From Chloroflexia bacterium (GTDB lineage Bacteria > Chloroflexota > Chloroflexia > QHBQ01 > JADMIH01): a stretch of DNA of 6,336 nt. The notes under the pieces were generated by a model. The model was not told the DNA's origin, searched no databases, and worked only from the letters and a program-made list of their open reading frames with translations. Position 1 is the stretch's first letter. Each line of letters begins with the position of its first letter. The translations under genes and the position numbers were made by a program. This document shows, in pieces, positions 1-5,178 of this stretch. The stretch lies in assembly GCA_025927935.1 (NCBI GenBank), contig JAICKM010000419.1:1-6336 (forward strand), written 5' to 3'.

Positions 1-1
1 C

Positions 2-91
2 GCCATCTACGATGATCCCGCCGATCTGCTGGCCCACTTCGCCGAGTCGCCGCTGGCCCAGGGCGGCCCGGCCCCGGCGCCGGTCCGCTAG
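2..91 (+). CDS. C-terminal tail of an unidentified protein (5' end outside window)
   Basis: An open frame enters from the left edge and ends at TAG 89-91. It gives 29 residues beginning AIYDDPADLLAHF and ending in a Pro/Ala-rich tail (GGPAPAPVR). G/C dominates the third codon positions, as in the confident genes of this window, which supports real coding. The short acidic stretch followed by a low-complexity Pro/Ala end looks like a disordered C-terminus. I do not recognise the family, and too little is present to assign a function. No clear terminator follows it: the small dyads at 100-114 and 145-160 lack a T run. Confidence 0.6.
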   Translation, partial: AIYDDPADLLAHFAESPLAQGGPAPAPVR

Positions 92-245
92 CGCGGCTTC
101 CAACCTCCCGTTGGGACAGCATACGCTAAGGCCGAACGAGTACGGCGCGATAACTCGCGCAACTACACCCAACTGGTCACTGGCAACTGCACCAGGCAGG
201 GCTGTCCTGATACGTTGAGCATCGGCGGGTCGCGCAGGCCGGCAA

Positions 246-278
246 GGCGGGTTTGAAACCCGCCCCTACATCGGCGGC
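246..278. repeat. short palindromic repeat, copy 1 (GGTTTGAAACC family)
   Basis: Positions 246-264 read GGCGGGTTTGAAACCCGCC, a perfect palindrome with 9-nt arms around G255. It is followed by CCCTACATCGGCGGC. The block 246-278 aligns with 3155-3187, with 30 of 33 positions identical. Two of the three differences (249 and 261) are the two halves of one base pair, changed from G-C here to C-G in the other copy, so symmetry is kept. It resembles a dispersed intergenic palindrome common in some high-GC genomes; its function is unknown. Confidence 0.75.
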
Positions 279-294
279 ATCGTCCTTCTTGTCC

Positions 295-368
295 GTCATT
301 CTGAGCGCAGCGAAGAATCTCGTCTCGTGCGGATACAAGACGAGACTCTTCGCTGCGCTCAGAGTGAC
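295..368. repeat. 74-nt hairpin element, copy A
   Basis: Two 31-nt arms (295-325 and 338-368) are reverse complements at 29 of 31 positions and enclose a 12-nt loop (326-337). The arms contain the core GAGCGCAGCGAAGAATCTC and end in GTCA/TGAC. A second full copy lies at 1045-1118 in the opposite orientation, matching 70/74. Similarity stops at the GTCA/TGAC ends, so the unit is sharply bounded. No T run follows, so it is unlikely to be a simple terminator. It is probably a non-autonomous dispersed repeat (REP- or MITE-like). Confidence 0.85.
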
Positions 369-382
369 ATCACTAACCAGTG

Positions 383-416
383 AGACGAGACTCGGAGCGC
401 AGCGAAGAGTGACATC
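383..416. repeat. rearranged half-copy (C) of the 74-nt hairpin element
   Basis: This 34-nt stretch matches the right arm of copy A plus three flanking bases (338-371), but with its core reversed. The left flank AGACGAGACTC (383-393) and right flank GAGTGACATC (407-416) are identical to copy A and in the same orientation. The middle 13 nt (394-406) are the reverse complement of copy A's core at 349-361, with one mismatch. It begins 14 nt after copy A ends. No matching left arm is present, so it is a partial element. Confidence 0.75.
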
Positions 417-501
417 GTTGCTGGTCCGACTTTTACCCCCTCTTGGCTGATGTGTATTTTCCTCCTTACGCACGATTGCTTCCTCACGAAGGTTTTGCTA
501 C

Positions 502-530
502 TTGACTTATGAACCGAATCGGGATATAAT
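502..530 (+). promoter_or_regulatory. sigma-70-type promoter of the marR-like gene
   Basis: TTGACT (502-507) and a perfect TATAAT (525-530) are separated by the optimal 17 nt, within a locally AT-richer stretch. Transcription would start near 537, about 34 nt before ATG 571. The promoter also settles the gene's start: an in-frame TTG at 502 is part of the -35 box and cannot be the initiation codon. This is the clearest promoter in the window. Confidence 0.85.
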
Positions 531-534
531 TCGG
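514..534. promoter_or_regulatory. candidate operator dyad overlapping the -10 box
   Basis: CCGAAT (514-519) and ATTCGG (529-534) form a perfect 6-bp inverted repeat with a 9-nt spacer. It covers the spacer, the -10 box and the start site. An outer GAAC/GTTC pair (511-514, 537-540) adds imperfect symmetry. MarR-family dimers commonly bind such dyads in their own promoters, so autorepression is likely. Binding is inferred from position and symmetry only. A second small dyad, ACTA-TT-TAGT (543-552), lies just downstream. Confidence 0.45.
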
Positions 535-556
535 AAGTTCGTACTATTTAGTTTAC

Positions 557-560
557 AGGA
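557..560 (+). promoter_or_regulatory. ribosome binding site for the marR-like gene
   Basis: AGGA lies 10 nt before ATG 571 and inside the transcript predicted from the promoter at 502-530. It is a modest Shine-Dalgarno core, but it is the only one upstream of an in-frame start that fits the promoter. Confidence 0.55.
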
Positions 561-570
561 TTATAAAGCC

Positions 571-1029
571 ATGGTAGATAATCTAACTGACGTGATCGAG
601 GAGATCCTGGACCTGGACAGCGTGGTCCAGCACCAGTTGCGGAATAGCTGGCCGGAGTCGTGGTTGCAGATCAATTTGCCGCTGGGGTCCACGCGGGCAC
701 TGCTGGCGATTGATGGGTTGAACGCGCATACGCCAGGGCGGGTCGCGGACGCGCTGGGCGTGAGCCGGACGACCGTGACCGGGCTGCTGGACCGGCTGGA
801 AGGCGAGGGGCTGATCACGCGCGCCATCGACCCGCACGACCGGCGCTGCTTTGTGCTGCACCTGACCGAGAAGGGGCAGACCCTGGTCGGCGAGATCAAC
901 GGGCGGCGGCGGGAGCATATCCGGCTGGGCCTGGCGAAAATGGACACTGAATCTCTGGTCGCGTTGCGGCAGGGGATGGCGGCGCTCGCCGCGGCGATGA
1001 AGGCCGCCGAACCGGTGCCGAGTAAGTAG
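571..1029 (+). CDS. MarR-family winged-helix transcriptional regulator
   Basis: The 152-residue protein from ATG 571 has the usual MarR length. An N-terminal helix (about 1-26) and a C-terminal helical tail (about 105-147) would form the dimer interface. Residues 55-76 (PGRVADALGVSRTTVTGLLDRL) are the helix-turn-helix. Residues 77-100 (EGEGLITRAIDPHDRRCFVLHLTE) form the wing with the family's D-x-x-D-R-R type motif. The family acts as cytoplasmic DNA-binding dimers that release their operator on binding phenolic or drug-like ligands, often beside efflux genes. The MFS pump 196 nt downstream on the same strand fits that role. The ATG was chosen because the longer in-frame TTG start at 502 sits in the -35 box. 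A dyad overlapping the promoter suggests autorepression. The first seven codons are AT-rich compared with the rest. Gene and start are confident; the ligand is unknown. Confidence 0.92.
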   Translation: MVDNLTDVIEEILDLDSVVQHQLRNSWPESWLQINLPLGSTRALLAIDGLNAHTPGRVADALGVSRTTVTGLLDRLEGEGLITRAIDPHDRRCFVLHLTEKGQTLVGEINGRRREHIRLGLAKMDTESLVALRQGMAALAAAMKAAEPVPSK

Positions 1030-1044
1030 TACTTCAAATGTTTT

Positions 1045-1118
1045 GTCACGCTGAGCGCAGCGAAGAGTCTCGTCTTAGATCTGCACGAGACGAGATTCTT
1101 CGCTGCGCTCAGAATGAC
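1045..1118. repeat. 74-nt hairpin element, copy B (inverted relative to copy A)
   Basis: Arms 1045-1075 and 1088-1118 pair at 28 of 31 positions around a 12-nt loop (1076-1087). The reverse complement of this element matches copy A (295-368) at 70 of 74 positions, with three of the four differences in the loop. Its right half (1083-1118) is an exact 36-nt reverse complement of 295-330. It begins 15 nt after the marR-like stop codon and would form a hairpin between that gene and the MFS gene. No T tract follows either arm, so it is not a canonical intrinsic terminator, though it could affect read-through or mRNA stability. Confidence 0.85.
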
Positions 1119-1148
1119 AATTCCGGCTTGAGTCAGTAGTAAATGACA

Positions 1149-1187
1149 GCAGCCTTCCAGCGCTCCGCGGCCCGGATGGAAGGATGC
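1149..1187 (+). promoter_or_regulatory. possible leader hairpin upstream of the MFS gene
   Basis: Arms 1149-1159 (GCAGCCTTCCA) and 1177-1187 (TGGAAGGATGC) pair at 10 of 11 positions with one internal mismatch, around a GC-rich 17-nt loop. It ends 27 nt before the MFS Shine-Dalgarno sequence. It could be an RNA structure or an operator-like dyad. I found no convincing separate promoter between the marR-like gene and the MFS gene, so co-transcription is possible. Confidence 0.35.
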
Positions 1188-1214
1188 TTTAGACCATCGA
1201 TTGTTGGAATGGGT

Positions 1215-1220
1215 AGGAGA
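1215..1220 (+). promoter_or_regulatory. ribosome binding site for the MFS gene
   Basis: AGGAGA lies 5 nt before ATG 1226 but only 2 nt before the alternative GTG 1223. The spacing favours the ATG as start. Confidence 0.75.
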
Positions 1221-1225
1221 TAGTG

Positions 1226-2974
1226 ATGGCGGATACACGCCCGGTGGGGTCGAACTATAAATGGATCGCCCTCTCCAATACCACGCTTGGCGTGCTGATG
1301 GCGGCAATGAACAGCAGTATTGTGCTGATCTCGCTCCCGGCAATTTTTCGCGGCTTGAACGTGAACCCCCTGGACCCCGCGGAGAGCGGGTATTTGCTCT
1401 GGATGATGCTCGGCTATATGGTGATCACCGCGACTCTGCTGGTGACGCTGGGCCGGTTGTCCGATATGTGGGGCCGGGTGCGGCTGTATAATCTTGGATT
1501 TGTGATTTTCACCGTGGGATCGATCATGCTGTTTCTCACACCGTCGAGCGGCAACGCCGGCGCGGTGGAGATGATCATTTCACGGCTCGTGCAGGGGGTC
1601 GGCGGCGGCTTCCTGATGGCGAACAGCGCGGCGATTTTGACCGATGCTTTCCCGCCGAACGAGCGCGGCATGGCGCTCGGTCTGAACATGGTGGCGACGC
1701 TGGCGGGCAGCCTGATCGGCCTGATCGTCGGCGGGGTGATGTCCACCGTCTGGTGGCGGGCCATCTTCCTGGTCAGCGTGCCCATCGGCATCTTCGGCAC
1801 GGTCTGGGCCTATAAGATGTTGCGCGAACAGGGCGCGACCCGCGCCGCGCGCAAGATCGACGTGCTCGGCAACCTGTGCCTCGGCGGCGGGCTGACCATC
1901 TTCCTGGTCGCCATTACCTATGGCATCATGCCTTTTGGCGGGTCGAATACCGGCTGGGGCAACCCGCTGGTGATCGGTGGGTTGGTGGTCGGGCTGGCGC
2001 TGCTGGCGGCGTTCGTGGTAGTCGAGAACCGGGTCAGCGAGCCGCTGTTCAATATGCACCTGTTCGGCATCCGGTCGTTTGCCATGGGCTGCGCGGCGCA
2101 GTTGTTGAGCGCCCTGGCCTACGGCGGGTTCCAGTTCGCGCTGATCGTCTGGCTGCAAGGGGTGTGGCTGCCGCTGCACGGCTATGCCTTCGAGGACACG
2201 CCGTTCTGGTCGGCCATCTATATCCTGCCGCTGCTGATCGGCTTCATGATCTTCGGGCTGACGGGCGGATGGCTCTCCGACCGGATGGGCGCGCGGGGCC
2301 TGAGCGCGGGCGGCATGGTGGCGCTGGCGGTGGGCTTCGGGCTGATGACGCTGTTCCCGGTGGACTTCGCCTACCTGCCCTTCGCCGGGGTGCTGTTCAT
2401 CATCGGCGCGGCCTTCGGCATCTTTACCGCCCCGAACACGACGGCGATCATGAACGCGCTGCCGCGTGACTATCGCGGCGTCGGGTCGGGTATGCGCTCG
2501 ACATTCCAGAACGCGGGTAGTCCGCTGAGCCTGGCGGTCTTCTTCAGCGCCATCGTGATGGTGCTGGGCAACCGGCTGCCGGGGGCGATCCAGGGCGGGT
2601 TGCAGGCGAACGGCGTCCCGGCTGCTGCGGCCGGCGCGGCGGCCCATATCCCGCCGACGGGGGCGCTCTTCGCGGCCTTCCTGGGTTATAACCCCATGGA
2701 GACGCTGCTGCCTCCGAGCGTGGTCCAGGCGCTGGCGCCCGCCGCGCGGGATACGATCCTGGGCACGCACTTCTTCCCCAGCCTCATCGGGTTACCGTTC
2801 GTGGACGCGCTGCATACGGTGTTCTGGGGCGCGGCGGTGCTGGCGCTGATCGCGGCGGGCTGCTGTGTGCTGCGGGGCAAGCGGTTCGTCTACGACGAGG
2901 TCGAGGTGCCCCTGGCGCCCGCGGAGCATGTTGCCGCGCTGCCGGAGGCGCTGGTGGCTTCCGCGCGGCGGTAA
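1226..2974 (+). CDS. DHA2-type (14-helix) major facilitator superfamily efflux transporter
   Basis: This 582-residue inner-membrane protein should export drugs or other small molecules in exchange for protons. TM1 carries LMAAMNSSIVLISLPAI (24-40), the family's D1 motif. LGRLSDMWGRVRLY (75-88) is motif A, RLVQGVGGG (120-128) motif B, and AGSLIGLIVGG (160-170) motif C. WWRAIFLVSVPIG (176-188) and RKIDVLGN (209-216) are typical of DHA2 members. A second motif-A-like loop (GGWLSDRMGARG) occurs in the C-terminal half. A long Ala/Pro-rich loop of about 80 residues precedes the last helix, and a short acidic cytoplasmic tail follows. Length and hydrophobic pattern fit 14 helices. Two oddities: the usual Asp of motif D1 is Asn29, and motif C has GL in place of GP. 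The marR-like gene upstream suggests ligand-induced expression. The family call is firm; the substrate is unknown. Confidence 0.92.
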   Translation: MADTRPVGSNYKWIALSNTTLGVLMAAMNSSIVLISLPAIFRGLNVNPLDPAESGYLLWMMLGYMVITATLLVTLGRLSDMWGRVRLYNLGFVIFTVGSIMLFLTPSSGNAGAVEMIISRLVQGVGGGFLMANSAAILTDAFPPNERGMALGLNMVATLAGSLIGLIVGGVMSTVWWRAIFLVSVPIGIFGTVWAYKMLREQGATRAARKIDVLGNLCLGGGLTIFLVAITYGIMPFGGSNTGWGNPLVIGGLVVGLALLAAFVVVENRVSEPLFNMHLFGIRSFAMGCAAQLLSALAYGGFQFALIVWLQGVWLPLHGYAFEDTPFWSAIYILPLLIGFMIFGLTGGWLSDRMGARGLSAGGMVALAVGFGLMTLFPVDFAYLPFAGVLFIIGAAFGIFTAPNTTAIMNALPRDYRGVGSGMRSTFQNAGSPLSLAVFFSAIVMVLGNRLPGAIQGGLQANGVPAAAAGAAAHIPPTGALFAAFLGYNPMETLLPPSVVQALAPAARDTILGTHFFPSLIGLPFVDALHTVFWGAAVLALIAAGCCVLRGKRFVYDEVEVPLAPAEHVAALPEALVASARR

Positions 2975-3007
2975 GCCCAGACAGCCCGGCATACTCGCTT
3001 AGGCTGC

Positions 3008-3075
3008 ACCGCGAAGGAACGAGGGCGCGAAGAATGAGACTGAGATAAAGAATCTTCGCGGTCTTCGGTCCTTCG
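3008..3075. repeat. degenerate nested-hairpin repeat (CGCGAAG family)
   Basis: Several overlapping inverted repeats share a CGAAG/CTTCG core. ACCGCGAAG (3008-3016) pairs with CTTCGCGGT (3054-3062), CGCGAAGA (3026-3033) with TCTTCGCG (3053-3060), and CGAAGGA (3012-3018) with TCCTTCG (3069-3075). The pairings are mutually exclusive in part, as expected for a decayed long palindrome. It looks like another dispersed intergenic element, unrelated in sequence to the 74-nt one. Its function is unknown. Confidence 0.55.
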
Positions 3076-3098
3076 AGCTGAACTTATAAACGGCTGCC

Positions 3099-3141
3099 AA
3101 AAGGCCCGGACCAGCGTTTGCGCGTTGGTCCGGGCCTTTTT
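3099..3141. terminator. bidirectional intrinsic terminator between convergent genes
   Basis: Two 15-nt arms, 3099-3113 (AAAAGGCCCGGACCA) and 3126-3140 (its exact reverse complement), enclose a 12-nt loop. The plus strand ends in TTTTT (3137-3141). On the minus strand the stem ends in TTTT, so it can also serve the ABC operon coming the other way. It lies 124 nt after the MFS stop and 51 nt beyond the ABC stop. It is the only strong terminator in the window. Confidence 0.92.
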
Positions 3142-3153
3142 GTGTGGTGCACC

Positions 3154-3187
3154 GGGCCGGTTTGAAACCGGCCCCTACATCGGTGGC
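3154..3187. repeat. short palindromic repeat, copy 2 (GGTTTGAAACC family)
   Basis: Arms GGGCCGGTTT (3154-3163) and AAACCGGCCC (3165-3174) form a perfect palindrome around G3164, followed by CCTACATCGGTGGC. It matches copy 1 (246-278) in the same orientation at 30 of 33 positions. It sits between the terminator and the ABC stop codon, 5 nt from the latter, so it lies in the 3' end of the ABC transcript, before the terminator. Confidence 0.75.
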
Positions 3188-3192
3188 TGGAG

Positions 3193-5178
3193 TTAGGAGG
3201 CGCCCTGGCCCGCGGAGGCGAGCGCCAGTTCGGGGTGCGGCGATTGCGGCTGCGGCTCGTCGAGGGTCGCGCCGGTGAACTGGCTGTTGTAGAGGTCGGC
3301 GTAGAAGCCGCCCGCGGCCAGCAGTTCGGCGTGGGTGCCCTGTTCGATGATGTCGCCGTGGTTCATGACCAGGATCAAGCCCGCGTCGCGGATGGTCGAG
3401 AGCCGGTGGGCGATGACGAAGCTGGTGCGGCCTTGCATCAGCGTCTCCATGGCCCGCTGGATCAGCACCTCGGTGCGGGTGTCCACGCTGCTGGTGGCCT
3501 CGTCCAGGATCAGGATGGCCGGGTCGGCCAGGATGGCGCGGGCAATGGTCAGCAACTGCCGCTGGCCCTGCGAGATGTTCGAGGCTTCCTCGTTCAGGAT
3601 CGTGTCGTAGCCGTCGGGCAGGGTGCGGATGAAGTGGTCGGCGTGGGCGGCCGTGGCGGCCTGCACGATCTCTTCCTCGGTCGCGCCCAGGCGGCCATAG
3701 GCGATGTTGTCGCGGATGGTGCCGTTGAACAGCCAGGTGTCCTGGAGCACCATGCCGAAGATGTTACGCAGGTTGCCGCGCTGCATGGTGCGGATGTCCA
3801 CGCCGTCCACGGTGATCGTGCCGTTGTCTACGTCGTAGAAGCGCATCAGCAGGTTGACCAGCGTGGTTTTGCCCGCGCCGGTCGGGCCGACGATGGCGAT
3901 GGTCTGGCCGGGATGCACGTCGATATTCAGGTTTTGCAGCACCGGGGTGTCGGGCAGGTAGCCGAACTTGACGTGGTCGAAGCGCACGGCGCCTTGCGGA
4001 TCGGCGATGACCGCCGCGGGCACCGCGTCGGGGCTTTCCTCCGGCTCGTCCAACAACTCGAAGACGCGCTCCGCCGAGGCGACGGCCAGTTGCACCACGT
4101 TGGCGAGGCTCGCCATCTGGGTGATCGGCCAGGTGAACTGCTGCGAATACTGGATGAACGCCTGCACGTCGCCGATGGCGATGCGGCCCTGGGTGACGAA
4201 GATGCCGCCGATCACGCTGATAAAGACATAGCCGATATTGCCGACGAAGCCAAGCAGCGGCATGATCAGGCCGGAGATGAACTGCGCTTTCCAGCCGGCA
4301 TCGTAGAGGCGGGTGTTGATGGCGTTGAAGCGTGTGACGGATTCTTCCTCGCGCCCGAACGCCTTGACGATCTTGTGCCCGCCGTACATCTCCTCGACAT
4401 GGCCGTTGAGTTCGCCGAGCGCGCGCTGCTGGGCGATGAACAGGCGCTGCGACCGCTTCGCCACGGTCGCGGCAATCGCCATGGACACGGGCAGGACGAC
4501 CAGGGCGATCAGCGTCAGCCAGGGGCTGATGGTCAGCATCATGATTATGATGCCAATGATCGAGACCACCGAGGTCAGGATCTGCGTGGCGCTCTGCTGC
4601 AACGTGTTGGCGATGTTATCGACATCGTTGGTGACCCGGCTCAGGATCTCGCCGTGCGTACGCGCGTCGTAGAACTTGAGCGGCAGGTGGGTCAGCTTGA
4701 GGTCCACGTCCTGGCGGATATCGTAAACGGTGCGCTGGGCGACGCCGGCCATCAGATATTGTTGCAGATAGCTGAAGGCCGAACTGATCACATAGAGCGC
4801 GGCCAGGACCATGAGGATCTGGCCGATATAGTTGAAGTCGATGCTCGCGCCGGGCACTCCCTGGAACTTCGCCATCAGCCCTTCAAAGAGCTTGGTGGTC
4901 GCCTGGCCCAGGATCTTGGGGCCGAGAATGCTGAACACCTGGCTGAGGATCGCCATGAGCAGCACGACGGCCAGCGCGGTGCGGTGCGGACGCAGATAGG
5001 CGATCAGGCGCCGGGCGCTGCCCTTAAAGTCCTTTGCTTTTTCGACAGGCATGCCCATGCCGCCGAAGGGGCCGCCCATCGGGCCGCCGGGGCGGCGTCC
5101 GCCGGCGCCACCCGGTCCCGCGGGACCGGCGGGACGACCGGGCGCGGTGCCGTTGCCGTTACGCTGTGCTGTGGTCAT
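3193..5178 (-). CDS. ABC exporter half-transporter, consensus-site Walker B subunit (BmrCD/TM287-288 type)
   Basis: The 661-residue protein from ATG 5178 joins a six-helix membrane domain (about 66-330) to an ATPase domain (about 396-632). A Gly/Pro-rich, probably disordered leader (8-43) precedes GMPVEKAKDFKGS. Visible motifs: Walker A GPTGAGKTT (431-439), Q-loop Gln479, signature ISQGQ (535-539) in place of LSGGQ, Walker B ILILDEATSSVD (555-566) with catalytic Glu560, and switch His591. Intact Walker B and His with an altered signature mark the subunit of a heterodimer that supplies the active Walker motifs. Its partner is the upstream gene, which it overlaps by 4 nt (ATGA), so translation is probably coupled. 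Likely role: export of drugs or lipids across the inner membrane; the substrate is not readable. The frame is open further upstream to 5859, but that part lies inside the partner gene and is not translated. Confidence 0.93.
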   Translation of the reverse strand: MTTAQRNGNGTAPGRPAGPAGPGGAGGRRPGGPMGGPFGGMGMPVEKAKDFKGSARRLIAYLRPHRTALAVVLLMAILSQVFSILGPKILGQATTKLFEGLMAKFQGVPGASIDFNYIGQILMVLAALYVISSAFSYLQQYLMAGVAQRTVYDIRQDVDLKLTHLPLKFYDARTHGEILSRVTNDVDNIANTLQQSATQILTSVVSIIGIIIMMLTISPWLTLIALVVLPVSMAIAATVAKRSQRLFIAQQRALGELNGHVEEMYGGHKIVKAFGREEESVTRFNAINTRLYDAGWKAQFISGLIMPLLGFVGNIGYVFISVIGGIFVTQGRIAIGDVQAFIQYSQQFTWPITQMASLANVVQLAVASAERVFELLDEPEESPDAVPAAVIADPQGAVRFDHVKFGYLPDTPVLQNLNIDVHPGQTIAIVGPTGAGKTTLVNLLMRFYDVDNGTITVDGVDIRTMQRGNLRNIFGMVLQDTWLFNGTIRDNIAYGRLGATEEEIVQAATAAHADHFIRTLPDGYDTILNEEASNISQGQRQLLTIARAILADPAILILDEATSSVDTRTEVLIQRAMETLMQGRTSFVIAHRLSTIRDAGLILVMNHGDIIEQGTHAELLAAGGFYADLYNSQFTGATLDEPQPQSPHPELALASAGQGAS

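Larger units (their letters stand above)
92..501. other. gene-free, repeat-rich intergenic region
   Basis: No credible gene lies here. Short open frames on both strands are made largely of the palindromic repeats themselves, giving the characteristic false peptide ILSAAKNLVS. The stretch holds a 19-nt palindrome (246-264), a complete 74-nt hairpin element (295-368) and a rearranged half-copy (383-416). From about 450 the base composition becomes AT-richer and leads into the marR-type promoter. At 92-245 I see only weak dyads (CCAAC/GTTGG at 100-114, GCGCGA/TCGCGC at 145-160) with no T tract. Confidence 0.7.

Noticed and set aside
145..160. Terminator or operator hairpin (GCGCGA/TCGCGC, TAAC loop)
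   Set aside because: It is a short 6-bp stem without a T run, within what is expected by chance in GC-rich DNA.
295..416. CRISPR-like or direct repeat array
   Set aside because: There are only one and a half units, the arms are inverted repeats, and there are no regular unique spacers or cas genes.
177..473. Small proteins on either strand containing ILSAAKNLVS-like segments
   Set aside because: The peptides are translations of the palindromic repeats. The same words appear on both strands, and no ribosome binding site or codon bias supports them.
502..570. In-frame TTG at 502 as a longer start for the MarR-type gene
   Set aside because: The TTG is part of the -35 box, lies upstream of the predicted transcript start, has no Shine-Dalgarno sequence, and the added residues do not resemble the family N-terminus.
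1045..1118. Intrinsic terminator of the marR-like gene
   Set aside because: The stem is long, but no T tract follows on either strand. It matches a dispersed repeat also found upstream of the gene, where a terminator would make little sense.
1223..1225. GTG start one codon upstream of the MFS ATG
   Set aside because: Only 2 nt separate it from AGGAGA, which is too close. ATG 1226 is better spaced and a stronger start codon.
1580..2770. Minus-strand open frame opposite the MFS gene
   Set aside because: The peptide is dominated by Arg, His, Gln and Asp with no recognisable domain, as expected of the antisense of a GC-rich membrane protein gene.
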